Assembly: GCA_027475525.1 (NCBI GenBank) | Contig: JAMWFC010000005.1 | Span: forward strand, 1,608,803 to 1,672,802 | DNA: 64,000 nt | Reading direction: 5' to 3' | Origin: Macrolepiota albuminosa | Taxonomy: Eukaryota > Basidiomycota > Agaricomycetes > Agaricales > Agaricaceae | Shown here: one piece after another, positions 1 through 10,226 of the stretch | Layout of the letters: each line of letters begins with the position of its first letter | Position numbering within the stretch: the first letter of the stretch is position 1 | The notes under the pieces: model-generated | What the model saw: the letters and a program-made list of their open reading frames with translations, nothing else | The model's database searches: none | What the model was told of the DNA's origin: nothing | Made by a program: the position numbers and the translations under genes

Positions 1-803
1 TTACAGTGCACTAGCAACCGGGCTTGTTATCGTAGCCTTTGGAATAGGTACATTGAGTTGTGCCTCTCTATCTAGTACAAATCTAACTCGGCGTTACTTT
101 ATTAGGCTCCATTTTCGGTAGCCTACTAGGTGGTCGTTTCTCCGATTATGAGCTAGCTCGACTCAAGGCAACAAATGGGGATGTGAGCTATCCTGAGGTG
201 AGCCGTATAACCCATTTTATTCAAGTCACTAAGCACCTTGTTACCCAGATGCGTCTGAAGAGTGTTATCTACAGTGCTTGCTTACTACCTCCATTCATAC
301 TCGCTTACGGCTGGGTCTGTGAGCAACAGCTTCATGTGGCTGCGATCTGTGTTTTTCTTTTCTTCTGTGGTTTTCTTTTGATGTAAGTACACGCTGCACT
401 CGACTAGTATCGCTTGCATATCAAAAACTTTTTTGCAGATGGACATACGCTAGCACTCTTGCATATATTGTGGACTCTAACATCGGGCGTTCCTCATCTG
501 CAGTAGCCACTAACAGTGCGTTCCGCGGCATTTCGGCTTTCGTAGCAATAGAGGTTGCTGTTCCTCTTCAGGCGAGTTGTCCATGGTTTGACTCTATTAT
601 ATCCACTAATTGCACATTAGGACGGCCTGGGTGATGGTAAGTGAAACTTGCAGCCATGAATGTATCCAACATGCCGTTCCACAGGTTGGACATACACTAT
701 TTGGGCAGGACTCCTGCTGATTAGCGGACTTCTCGTCATCTTGATTGCTCATCGTGGGCAAAGCTGGCGCGAAAAGGCGGAGAAGCAGGAGAACAGTACA
801 TAA
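1..803 (+). CDS. MFS transporter, C-terminal part (5' end outside window)
   Basis: C-terminal half of a major facilitator superfamily transporter, probably of the fungal multidrug-proton antiporter type, acting in a membrane. Exons read 1-47, 106-382, 439-571, 621-636 and 685-803. The joined product has a glycine-rich loop (FGIGSIFGSLLGGRFSD), hydrophobic segments, a WTYASTLAYIVDSNIGRSSS stretch typical of fungal drug:H+ antiporters, and a final GWTYTIWAGLLLISGLLVIL helix followed by a charged tail ending at TAA 801-803. Introns are 48-105, 383-438, 572-620 and 637-684; the first carries a CTAAC branch site and the third appears to use a GC donor (CAG|gcgagt). The family is confident; the substrate cannot be inferred. 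Confidence 0.8.
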
Positions 804-1515
804 AGGACTGAAACCTCTCTAGACACTTTTCCAGCATCCGCATTCGCCGGCCTAGAATTCTAGAATTATATTAGAGTCTAAAGAAATAAAAGGCTTGTAA
901 ATGAATTCACATCCAGCGCACGAGAAGACAGATCGGGTGGCGTTTAGCCGAGGAAGGTGGCGGTGTTCGGCAGGGACGGACCAGACTCCGAGATCAATCC
1001 TATCTTGACTCAAGTTCAAGCTCTGTCGCCTCTCCCACGCCCTACCGCAGTCACGAAAACCAACGACGCCTCTGGAGCTCGCGTGAGGAAGGATGAGCAA
1101 AAGGGAGAAGGAAAAGAAAATGGTAAAAAGATTATCCATACAAGATCAATTCGACCCAGTGGTCCCGGGACAATCTTTAGCCATGAATGGCCCGAGCACG
1201 GAATCAAGCAGAAGATACGTCGGTCCGTGCGCGAGGGGGCAAGCATGCAAAGGATTCTGGAGGAATTGTCCAGGCCCGGAAGTCCCAGTGGATTACTTAG
1301 CCCGTTCAGCATTATGGGTTTGTTTGAGCCGAATTCGAAATAACCAACTATGAGTTTAGAATTATAAATTATGACAACTTCAAATTTCAAAGTCCGCGCA
1401 GGATGTTAACACGACCCCAATCACAGTAATCTCGCTAATGCGGCCGGTGACGCCGATAGTTGTTGGACCAGAACGGTCAAAGCTCTAAGTGGATCGGACT
1501 TACTAACCATCGTGA
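804..1515. other. Intergenic region without a supported gene
   Basis: Short open frames exist on both strands (for example 957-1343 + and 1016-1390 -) but they overlap each other antisense, match no family I recognise and show no splice logic. It presumably holds the terminator of the transporter gene and the promoter of the Sec14 gene. Confidence 0.5.
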
Positions 1516-2675
1516 ATGGCTTCCAACCCCCCCAACCGCGATCATGCCAATTTTTTCGCCGGTCAAATAGGGCATTTGACAAGTTCACAGGAGGAGACCT
1601 TTGAAAGCTTTAAGGCGAACCTCTCCAAGGCGGAGCTCTATACGGCTTCCATCGATAGTACTCTAGCTTCCCATGACGATCCAACACTATTGTATGTCCT
1701 TTCATTGAGAACCGTGCTCGAGTTACTCAACATTTTCAGACGATTTCTACGAGCGAGAGGCTTTGCGCTTGATTCGGCTCAGAAACAATTTTCAAATGCT
1801 GAGAAATGGCGGAAAGAGCATAATGTCGTAACTCTTTACAACACCTTTGACCCCGTCGAGTTCGAGGCCGCGAAACGATTCTATCCACGTTGGACTGGAA
1901 GGAGGGACAAGGTTTGTAACTAATCGCTTGATCTATTCTTTGAATAGTGATCAAACCTTTAGTATGGTTTACCACTATATGTTTATCGCTTGGCCTCTCT
2001 GGCCCCTTTGCAGAAAGAGTTAGACGCCGTTCCTGCGGAACGAAGATATCAAAGAATGTGAGTTACCTTCGCATTACATGGCCCATAAGTTCACCATAAG
2101 CATCTTGATCTTTATAGAATAGTGCTCTACGAGCTAATGGTCCGCTTTGCCTTCCCTCTTTGTTCCTGCCTTCCACATCCCAGCAGCCCCACTCCCATAA
2201 GTTCAGTGACGACCATCATTGACTTAGAGCATGTTTCTGTCGCTTCCATGTGGCATCTGCGCAATCACCTCGCGGAAGCCTCCAAGCTTGCAACAGCGAA
2301 CTACCCCGAGACGCTTGGTACCGTCGTAGTCGTTAACTCGCCACCTTTCTTTCCTACTATTTGGGGATGGATCAAGGTATGTCCCTTGCTCTCCTTTGTG
2401 AACTGCTATTTCCATTCATTGTCCTGTTTCTGTCTTTGAAGGGATGGTTTGACGAGGGCACGCGTAATAAGATTCATATACTTGGCAAGGACCCAGGACC
2501 AACTCTTCGTAATCTTATCTATGCAGCTGACCTTCCCCGGCCATATGGGGGTGAACTAGAGTGGAATTTCGAAGACGAGCCGAATCTTGACAATGATGCC
2601 AAAGCTGCTCTGAGTGGGGTAATGCCAAAGGGTCCCGTTGTTTACAGAGACGGGACAGCAATGAAGCCGGAGTGA
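1516..2675 (+). CDS. Sec14-like CRAL-TRIO lipid-transfer protein
   Basis: Predicted phosphatidylinositol/phospholipid transfer protein of the Sec14 family (about 311 residues), expected at the cytosol/membrane interface. Exons: 1516-1691, 1740-1911, 1963-2057, 2118-2376, 2442-2675. The spliced product has the CRAL-TRIO N-terminal signature (LLRFLRARGF, then AEKWRKEH) followed by the lipid-binding domain: GLPLYVYRL, TTIIDLEHVS, NYPETLGTVVVVNSPPFF, WGWIKGWFDEGT, KIHILGKD and a PYGGELEW end, in the canonical order. The first intron (48 bp) is a multiple of three and has no stop, so the genomic frame reads through it; splicing is favoured because only the spliced form gives the conserved LLRFLRAR. 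The length matches single-domain Sec14 proteins. It lies head-to-tail with the transporter gene, with no functional link evident. Confidence 0.9.
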
Positions 2676-3127
2676 CTTAATCTCTGCGATATATAAGTAC
2701 TTGAGTATCGCAGTCTGTAGATCAAGATAGACGGATCTTTCGTGGGTTGAGTTCTAGAATTTTGGTAACTAGGGATGATTGGTCCCCTTACAATTCTAAC
2801 TTGAAAGAGTTGATACATGTACTGCGAATATCATGTTTATTCCATCTGTTACCGATACGCCACTGCTTGGGTTGTAAGCTACCTATAAATAAAGAACCAG
2901 ACTCCGTTTGATATAAAGACAGGGGACCAATCACGTTATTGTCAGCCCACTCCTTGAGCTCTTCGGCCAAAGTTTTCACTCTTCAGCTCATTAAGCTTGG
3001 GCCACCCTGGCCACCAAAATCTTCTAATAAATGTATATAAACGTATTTCTGGTACTATTTCGGGTACACGATAGAATCGACGTTTCCTTTGTTTTCTAGT
3101 TTTTTTTTCATATCCTTTCGTCTCTTC
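2676..3127. other. Intergenic region downstream of the Sec14 gene
   Basis: AT-rich stretch with no supported gene. A minus-strand open frame (2942-3223) is rich in Arg/Lys and overlaps the putative exon at 3128 in antisense; it has no recognisable domain. Confidence 0.4.
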
Positions 3128-3531
3128 ATGTCGTCCACTCCTTCGACCATGTCTACAACTGTAACAACTCAGGTAAACACGCCGTCTGGAGCGAGTGAAT
3201 ATCACGACCTTCAAAGGTATCATCTGGCTTCAATATAAACACAAGAACTTCGATCAATGATTACCATGAAAAGATGAGCGATGAGGTGCATCCTTTAGTC
3301 CTCGAGGCTGTGTGAGTGGGCTTTTGTTTGTCATAAGCCGAAACTTGATGACTTGTCCGTAGGGTTCGGGTTGTCTTCGCAAGGGAAACAGTGAAGGAAT
3401 CGGAAGGAACGATTGATGATGGTTCAGTTTGTGTTGAAAAATCCCATCGCTTCTGTTATCCTTCTACCACCACTATTGCACTTTCTCTCCCCCGCCTTAC
3501 ACCATCCACATCTCCACAAACTCGTACTTAA
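3128..3531 (+). CDS. Possible small hypothetical protein (spliced model)
   Basis: I do not recognise this product. A plausible model has exons 3128-3216, 3279-3311 and 3363-3531 with GT-AG introns of 62 and 51 bp, giving 96 residues: a Ser/Thr-rich start (MSSTPSTMSTTVTT), then a segment around HPLVLEAVVRVVFARET, and a TAA stop at 3529-3531. Exon lengths add to a whole number of codons, but the first acceptor is not certain. The coding-like sequence may continue through another intron into the 3590-3800 region, in which case the stop given here would be intronic. No signal peptide or membrane segment is seen. Treat as a model needing transcript support. Confidence 0.3.
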
Positions 3532-3589
3532 ATAACAAACCCATACTGGCATCTCATGCAAATCCTGCCTGGCGATTCACTTGTCTTGA

Positions 3590-4308
3590 GCCTTTTCTCG
3601 ACGACAGAAGTGCATGCCTCTCTGGTACAACATACGTGGATTTTTTCAACGCAATAACGGGCCAGAAGATGGAAGGCTAGAACCTCGGCCTTCGGTCGTT
3701 CCCGGCTGGCCTAGCACCCCGACGCCTTCTTTTCCGAAATCAAAGCCTAACGAACTGCATTCACTTGCCTCCTTAAAGGAAAGCGGAAGTATTTCAGGAT
3801 AGAAGAGCAAACAACCTTCCCCGAGCCAAGCATCAAGAAACTCAAAAAGAAAGCTTTACCATTCAGAATCATGAAAACACCGGTGCAGCCTTGCTGCGTC
3901 CAGCGACACCAGCACACAACGGCGTCTAGCATGGGATTCAGATGAAGCAGCTGATGTTGTACCACAAAGGACCCTTAGAGGAGAGCGCCATTCAGCATTG
4001 ACAATGAGTCTGTCACATACTTCGAAGAGTGAAGTCAGTGCGGGAAATCCACACAAGAGGGTGAAGCGTCCCCGTTTTTCACAGATGGAGGGGATGGTAA
4101 GAGATTGCACACTGATCCTCCGCCTTATGCTACGATATATGACTGTTACATTCCTACAACAAACACACAAGTTATTCGACACTCACTGGCATGCCTCCCT
4201 CTCATTCTCCTTCAGCTTCAGATACCTAAAATATCCACTGGGTGCATTGCCCGAGGTTTCACTCCTTTGAGAGCCGCACAGTTCGCACTAGACGTTAAGA
4301 GCGGTTGA
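3590..4308 (+). other. Coding-like region, exon structure unresolved
   Basis: Several plus-strand frames look protein-like and abut splice-like sites: 3614-3802 (Pro/Ser-rich, ending at a tatttcag acceptor-like site), about 3805-3890 (rich in Lys, FPEPSIKKLKKK), about 3895-4095 (AWDSDEAADVVPQRTLRG then a basic NPHKRVKRPRF patch resembling a nuclear localisation signal), and 4105-4308. No single splice model could be fixed by eye. It may be the remainder of the gene starting at 3128, or a decayed gene. No domain is recognised. Confidence 0.25.
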
Positions 4309-4725
4309 GATCAGGCTTTCATGACAACGGAATTATAGAATCGAAAAAAGAATCAAAAGAGTCCGACCTCGTTCCTCATTGAGCAAGGTGCATTTCGACC
4401 TTCGTCCCTCAACCTAGGCTAGAGAAAAGAGTTGATTAAGGAGAAGTACCTCGCTGCTTTTGCAGACAGCAAAAAATTTTCAATCATAAGATAGGTTGGC
4501 GTTAGGTCACTTGAAAGCTAACCTGCCATAGAGTTTCAAAGAAATCCCTATCAGAGATTGACTGCTCCACGCCGCACTTGAGGAGGAAGTCCGGCCACGC
4601 GGAGCTAAATCCCACAGTCTAGCAGTAAGTAAAAATTCGTGACCTTCGGAGGCCACATAGACAAAAGACCATCATAAATCGTCCACGACGCATGCACAGA
4701 CAACCGTGACAAAAGCTTTCCAAAA
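4309..4725. other. Intergenic region between convergent genes
   Basis: No supported gene. It separates the uncertain plus-strand gene from the 3' end of the minus-strand TPR gene and should contain both transcription ends. No distinctive terminator was seen. Confidence 0.4.
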
Positions 4726-6270
4726 TCACTTCCATACACTTTTCCACGCACTCTCAAGCGTATCCTGCTTACTCACCCCGAGCGCCTCCCACACATCCCT
4801 TGCTAACGCCTTCTCCTCACGGCTTAAAAACAGCACCACCGTCCCAAACCTATCCACCTCCCCCAAAGCATCCATATACCTCCTCACCGTAGCCCTCAAG
4901 CTCCTGCGCTCATGCTCCCCCCCACCAGCCGCGCCCAACACGCGCTTAAACACAGCCAAGATCGCCATCAACAACGCCGGCTCCAGCGAAATCTTGAACA
5001 GTGCCGGGACACTCGACGGAGGCACACTCTAACCACAATTCAATTCAATTAAAAAGAAAAAAAAAAATTCCTCCTCATTGGCCACACACCAAAATCAGAC
5101 CCCATCGCGCGGCGATCTCTCGCTGCGCATCCCACGCTCTCGTAAAGTCAAAACAGGTCTTCGGAGGGGTCACAGGAGGAACCGGCACGATTGCCTCTGG
5201 CACAGCTTCTGCTTCTGCTTCTGCTTCTGCCGCCCGAGTTGCAGACGGGGTAGTCCTCGTCGGAAAAATCGTATTCTCTCCTGACGCACGGAAGATCCCC
5301 CCGCCGACACGGCTGGGCCTGCTATTCTCGCGCGCCTGTTTCGCGTCTTTGAAGGTGCGTGCGTGTTGGTGTGGGGGGTTCGGGGCTGATGCTGATGATG
5401 CACGCACGGGCGTGGGAGTGGGGGGGACGGGCTTGGCTGGTGGTGCTGGAGCGTCGTCTTGCTTGAGCGAACGCGTCGATACGGCCCTGAGTGTGTCCGA
5501 AGCTGCCCTTGACGATGCAGAGCGCACGGGATGGTCTGTGTACGATGAAGAGGAGGTGGACGTGGATGCAGACGGGTCGATGATTTTGATAGGGACACGC
5601 CGTCGCTGGGGCTTAGGTTCCGACGGGGGCTCGAGCGCCTACACGATAAACCGAACAGTAATTACTCGATATATAGATTCCGCAATCCATACTACACACC
5701 TTTGCCTTCTTCTCTAGCAAACCAGAAGCCTTTTTTAACTCCTCCTGGATAGCCACATCCGCAGGTTCGCGCTTCAAAGCCTTTTTCAAATCTCGCAAAA
5801 CCAAGCCTCAGAACAACTACCACCAAAAAAAAGAACTTCCATAACCTACATACCTTCTTCAGCCTCTTCCAAACTCCCCATTGCGAGTCTCGCCTGTCCT
5901 CTCCTATACAACGCCTTTGCATTGCCCACACTCAGCCTCAACACTGTCGTACAATCCCGTTCCGCATCCTCATTTCTGCAATGGAATCCACCCATCCATC
6001 AACGCGGTTTCACACAAAGGAGGGGGGTTTGACGAAAGAAACGTACTTGCCTAGTCTCAGATACGCAGCTGCACGGTTCAGCGGGAACGTATAGTCGTTC
6101 CCGTCGGCAAGAATAGCAGCGGTGTAGTGCCCAATCGCGTCTGCGTACTTTCCAGCCTTGAAACAAACGTTACCCTAGGAGTAGCCACGAAGGATCATGA
6201 GAAGCAGCCATGGGAAGAACGAACTGATCATTACTTTCTCTTTCTCGGCTTGAGCTTTTCTGCTTGCCAT
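4726..6270 (-). CDS. TPR co-chaperone with RPAP3 C-terminal domain (R2TP-type)
   Basis: Predicted RPAP3-like subunit of the R2TP/HSP90 co-chaperone system, which assembles RNA polymerase II, snoRNPs and PIKK complexes in cytosol and nucleus. Six exons on the minus strand: 6270-6235, 6174-6047, 5975-5854, 5791-5700, 5638-5090, 5028-4726; 409 residues. Residues 1 to about 125 form three TPR units (AEKEKGNVCFKAGKYADAIG, NRAAAYLRLGK, ALYRRGQARLAMGSLEEAEE), as in Hsp90/Hsp70-binding TPRs. A low-complexity linker rich in Ser, Pro and Ala includes a run of alternating Glu-Ala. The C-terminus begins CFDFTRAWDAQ, continues PPSSVPALFKISLEPALL and has VVLFLSREEKALARDVW, typical of the RPAP3_C domain. 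All introns are 59-71 bp with GT-AG ends. It is divergent from the esterase gene. Confidence 0.9.
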
Positions 6271-6344
6271 GGGGAAGAAAGAGCTTTTTTTTGCCACAAA
6301 GGTTGAAAGAGGAGAGAGATCCTTAGCCCTTGCAAAATCAGGGT

Positions 6345-6372
6345 CACGTGGAGGAAACAACTCGATCACGTG
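6345..6372 (-). promoter_or_regulatory. Two CACGTG E-boxes upstream of the TPR gene
   Basis: CACGTG occurs at 6345-6350 and 6367-6372, 22 bp apart (about two helical turns), 75-102 bp upstream of the TPR gene start codon. CACGTG is the palindromic site of basic helix-loop-helix factors such as Cbf1/Pho4 types. Function is inferred from sequence and position only. Confidence 0.4.
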
Positions 6373-6851
6373 GAAAAGAAATCAACTGTTGCCTGAAAAA
6401 ACTTGTCCGTGAAATAGCGGATTTGAGAGGCAAATTAAGCAAAATCTAAGTTGGACGCAATCTAAGTCAGGACAATCCCACGGGGGAGGCATAACTGCTT
6501 CCCTTTACAATAAACACATCATTTCCATCACTCCTCAATTAACACACTGAGTTCGAAAAAACAATTCTGTCCGTCCGACTTGAGGATACCTCATGGAGGC
6601 TTTATCTACGAGTACACCAAACTTAGATGACAGATTGCAACAAATACACCAGACGAAGATGGAAAACTCCGTTTAAAAGCCTCCTCCAACCATAAGGGGT
6701 TACCTATTCTAAGCAGAGCCACAGCGCTAAATGCTCACCATCTTCTGGAACCATACACGGACAACACTTCCCTCGTTGACGGGCCGTATGGGGGTCATGA
6801 GGCTCACGGGGGGTCTATAAATCGCACTCTGCAGCTACACAAACTCACACA
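6373..6851. other. Divergent promoter region, TPR gene and glucuronoyl esterase
   Basis: About 580 bp separate the two divergent start codons (6270 - and 6852 +). No open frame of interest. It holds the TATA element listed separately for the esterase. Confidence 0.5.
6816..6822 (+). promoter_or_regulatory. TATA box of the glucuronoyl esterase gene
   Basis: TATAAAT lies 30 bp before the ATG at 6852. Such a short distance implies a very short 5' leader, which is common for highly expressed secreted-enzyme genes in fungi. Confidence 0.5.
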
Positions 6852-8036
6852 ATGTATCTCGCCATCGTGTTCCTCGCGCTCTTAACAACAGGACTAAGCT
6901 GTCCCACAATCCCACCCAACTTTGATTTCATCTCTACGTTCCTCCCGGACCCATTCACGTTCGCAAACGGGTCGGTGGTGGGGAGCATCGAAGACTGGGA
7001 ATGCCGGCGGACTGAAATCGCAGCGCTATTCGCAACAGACGAGTTGGGGACTAAACCACCACGGCCAGCAGTAGTCAGTGCATCGCTGTCATCCCCTGGG
7101 TTCCCCACAACGAGCAAAGCAACGCTCACAATAACATGCTCACTCTCCTCATCACAAACGACAACGTTCGAAGCGACGATTGCGTACCCGACAACAGGGA
7201 CTACAGGCCCCTTCGCAGCAATGATCGCGTTCGACGGGCTGAGTATCCCGCTGCCTGAGGACATAGCAGTGATCACCCTACCCGTGTCATCACTCGCCGA
7301 ACAAAACTCTGCCGCAAGCCGGGGGAAAGGGCTCTTCTACGACCTATACGGTGCGACGGCGTCGGCGGGGGCGCTGAGCGCGTTCGCATGGGGTGTGTCG
7401 CGGGTGATCGACGGGCTGGAGATGACGCCGGGGGCACAGATCGACACGGGGCGGATCGGGGTGACAGGGTGCTCGCGGAACGGCAAGGGCGCAGTGGTGG
7501 CTGGTGCGCTGGACACACGGGTGGCGCTGACGATCGCGCAAGAGTCTGGGTCTGGAGGCACGGACTGCTGGCGGCTGTCGGATGCGCTGTTCGCGGGTGG
7601 GCTGGTGACGCAGACGGCAGCGGAGATCGTGCAGGAGAACGTGTGGTTCGCAGAGTCGTTTGACGAGTTTGCAAGCACGAGTGTGGATAGGCTGCCGGTG
7701 GACCACCATATGCTCATGGGCCTGATTGCGCCAAGGGGGTTGCTTGTGATTGATAATGTTGGGTTTGATTGGCTGGGGCCGGAGAGTTCGTTTGGGTGCG
7801 TCAAGACGGCACAGCGGATCTGGGGTGCGCTGGGCGATGCGACGGGTGTGGGGCTGTCACAGGCGGCGAGTCACGCACACTGTGTGTTCCCGTCGTCACA
7901 GCAGGGCGTGGTGGATTTGTTCGTGTCGCGGTTTCTGCTTGGCATGGCGGTGAATACGAGTGTGTTTGAGACGGCGGGAGGGTTTGTATTTGATGTGCCG
8001 GGAGTCTGGGATCCATGGAATGTGCCGAAGCTATGA
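6852..8036 (+). CDS. 4-O-methyl-glucuronoyl methylesterase (CE15), secreted
   Basis: Intronless, 394 residues. A hydrophobic signal peptide (about residues 1-16, ending before Cys17) sends it outside the cell. CE15 enzymes cleave ester bonds between 4-O-methyl-glucuronic acid of xylan and lignin alcohols. The alpha/beta-hydrolase hallmarks are present: nucleophile in VTGCSRNGKGA (Ser208), acid in AQESGSGGTDCW (Glu231), PRGLLVIDN and DWLGPESSFGC, and the C-terminal histidine motif in SHAHCVFPSSQQ (His341/343). Conserved cysteines (for example C51, C207, C239, C306, C344) suggest the usual disulfides. No CBM1 cellulose-binding module or linker is attached, so this is a single-domain form. Codons shift from C-rich in the 5' half to G-rich in the 3' half. 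It suggests lignocellulose-active ability. Confidence 0.93.
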   Translation: MYLAIVFLALLTTGLSCPTIPPNFDFISTFLPDPFTFANGSVVGSIEDWECRRTEIAALFATDELGTKPPRPAVVSASLSSPGFPTTSKATLTITCSLSSSQTTTFEATIAYPTTGTTGPFAAMIAFDGLSIPLPEDIAVITLPVSSLAEQNSAASRGKGLFYDLYGATASAGALSAFAWGVSRVIDGLEMTPGAQIDTGRIGVTGCSRNGKGAVVAGALDTRVALTIAQESGSGGTDCWRLSDALFAGGLVTQTAAEIVQENVWFAESFDEFASTSVDRLPVDHHMLMGLIAPRGLLVIDNVGFDWLGPESSFGCVKTAQRIWGALGDATGVGLSQAASHAHCVFPSSQQGVVDLFVSRFLLGMAVNTSVFETAGGFVFDVPGVWDPWNVPKL

Positions 8037-8136
8037 TCGAAATTGAAATTATAATTTATTTAAACACATGGCCCGGGTAGACATAGCCGGAGCCAGCGCT
8101 TAAAAAGTTGCAGTCCCGTGCTGGCGCCCAAGTTCG

Positions 8137-10226
8137 ATGCTCCGTGCAGCTGCTCGTCGTACTCTAAGAATCCCAGCCATGGCCAAGAACACGCACACTT
8201 ACTCTGCTGACCCTGCTGCGCCCCCCATGCTGCGTTTCCAGGCGTCCCTACCCCCGCTGCCTGTCCCTGCCCTCGAGTCCACCGTCGCCAAGTACCTCGA
8301 GACTCTGACTCCCCTGCTGACCCCGACCCAGCTGGAACACAGCAAGTCCCTCGCCGCTGCCTTCCTTGCGTCGCCGCAGTCGTCTGTGCTCCAGCAGCGT
8401 CTCAAGGAACGCGCAGCCGCAGTGGGCGACAACTGGCTCAGCGAGTGGTGGGACGACGTCGCCTACCTCGGCTACCGCGACCCCGTCGTCGTCTACGTCT
8501 CCTACTTTTACGTCCACCTAGCCCATCCCGCGCGCACCACTGCGCCCTCTGCCGCCGCACAGCTCATCAAAGCCATGCTGCCCTTCCGCGCCCTCGTCGA
8601 GTCTGGCACTCTCGAGCCCGAAAAAGTCCGCGGCGCGCCCCTCTGCATGGCCTCGTACAAATGGCTCTTCCACTCCTCGCGCTACCCCGTCATCCCCTCT
8701 GACACCGCCACAAAGTTCCCCGCCGCGACACACAACCACATCGTCGTCATGCGCAAGAACCGCTTCTTCGTCGTGCCCCTCGCCAACCCCGCCACCGGCG
8801 CCGAGCTCTCCGCTGCCGAGCTCGAGCTCCAGTTCACCCGCATCGCCGCCGCTGCCACGACCCCTGGCGTCCCCGTCGGCGCCCTCACGTCTGACAACCG
8901 CGACACCTGGACCCACGCCCGCGAGGCCCTCCTCTCCATCCCTGGCAACGCCGAAACAGCCCAGCTCATCGAGAGCGCCATGATCGTCGTCTGCTTGGAC
9001 GACTCGGCTCCCATCACCCGCGAGCAAATCTCCTGGTCCTCCTGGGTCGGCGACGGTCGTAACAGGTGGTTCGACAAGCACCAACGTGAGTCTCCTTCTC
9101 TTTTTTCACAATCTTCCTCAACCTTCCCCAGTCATCGTCTACGAAAACGGCCGCTCCGCGTTCTGCGGCGAACACTCTTGCATGGACGGCACGCCCACAT
9201 TGCGCATGAACGAATACATCCTCGCCTCTCTCTCCCACGGCAAAGTCGATCTCGGCCCCTCAACCGCAAACACCTCTCTCCCCTCCCCAACCGAAATAAC
9301 CTTCTCCACCGACTCCACCGTCCTCGGCCTAATCGACCAATCCCTCACCGCCTACGACACGCTCGTATCCTCACACGATCTCCAAGTACAGCACTACGAA
9401 GGGTACGGCAAGAACCTCATGAAATCGCACTCCATCTCTCCCGACGCATGGGCCCAGCTCACCAAACAGCTCGCGTACCACAAACTCACAGGACACATGG
9501 CCGTGACGTACGAGTCTGCGCAAACACGCAAGTTCCAGCGCGGACGCACCGAGACAATCCGCTCACTCTCATCGGAAGCGCGCACCTTTGTCGAAGCCAT
9601 GCTCTCCTCCCCTCTCTCCTCGCAAAAGCCAACACACACCCCACAGGCGCTGCGCGCGCTCTTCCGCGCCGCCGCATGCTCTCCTCCCCTCTCTCCTCGC
9701 AAAAGCCAACACACACCCCACAGGCGCTGCGCGCGCTCTTCCGCGCCGCCGCCGCGCGCCACATGCAGTACGGCGCATGGGCCGCGGACGCACAGGGTGT
9801 CGACCGGCACATGTTCGGGCTCAAGCAGTGTGTGCGCAAAGACGAAGGCGAGCGCGTGCCCGAGTTCCTTACCGACTCTGCCTTCGCCAGATCAAGCCAC
9901 TGGGAGCTCAGCACGAGCCAGCTTAGTAGTCCGTTCTTTGATGGATGGGGGTACGGCGAGGTCGTACCTGATGGGTATGGTCTCTCGTATTCGATTGGTG
10001 ATGATTATGTGCGCTGGACGATTACGTCGAAGAAGAGACGGACGGAGGTGTTTAAGCATTATTTGGCGGAGGCGGCGACGGAGATTAGGGATATGATGGA
10101 GGCGGCGCGCAAGGCGGATTTGGAGCGTTTAAGCATTATTTGGCGGAGGCGGCGACGGAGATTAGGGATATGATGGAGGCGGCGCGCAAGGCGGATTTGG
10201 AGCAGGAGAAAAAGGGAAAGTTGTAA
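8137..10226 (+). CDS. Carnitine O-acetyltransferase, frameshifted here by two 77-bp duplications
   Basis: Carnitine acetyltransferase moves acetyl groups between CoA and carnitine for export of acetyl units from peroxisomes and entry into mitochondria. Exons 8137-9085 and 9132-10226; intron 46 bp. Removing the two exact 77-bp tandem duplications (9599-9752, 10050-10203) leaves 1890 coding bases, 629 residues, the usual family length. Features: Arg-rich N-terminus MLRAAARRTLRIP lacking acids (mitochondrial presequence-like) with a second Met at codon 15; catalytic His331 in CGEHSCMDGTPT; STSQLSS and GYGEVVPDGYG motifs near the end. The C-terminus GKL resembles a weak PTS1, so dual mitochondrial/peroxisomal targeting as in yeast Cat2 is possible (inference). 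As written, each duplication shifts the frame (77 is not a multiple of 3, nor is 154). The 60-kb paralog lacks both, supporting an intact original. Confidence 0.88.
9599..9752 (+). repeat. Perfect 77-bp tandem duplication (1)
   Basis: Two identical 77-bp units, 9599-9675 and 9676-9752, inside exon 2 of the carnitine acetyltransferase. The unit contains no GT dinucleotide, so it cannot be spliced out as a normal intron. The paralog at 61620 has a single copy. Likely an assembly artefact; see findings. Confidence 0.95.
10050..10203 (+). repeat. Perfect 77-bp tandem duplication (2)
   Basis: Identical units 10050-10126 and 10127-10203 near the 3' end of the carnitine acetyltransferase. Bases flanking the match differ on both sides, so the match is exactly 77 bp. 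The paralogs at 31.4 and 62.0 kb carry one copy. Confidence 0.95.

Noticed and set aside
957..1390. Overlapping plus and minus ORFs of 86-128 codons
   Set aside because: No domain, no splice support, and both strands open in the same stretch.
8518..9084. Long minus-strand ORFs antisense to the carnitine acetyltransferase (and again at 60590-61105)
   Set aside because: Gly/Glu/Val-rich shadows of a C-rich coding sequence; the same shadow appears wherever the gene is copied, and the sense strand encodes the known family.
9599..9752. First 77-bp duplication as a short intron
   Set aside because: The unit contains no GT donor, and excision is not needed in the paralog.
9086..10096. Plus-strand ORFs beginning in the 46-bp intron (9086 and 61107)
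   Set aside because: The start codons lie inside an intron with clear GT-AG ends; the real exon 2 begins at 9132 / 61153.
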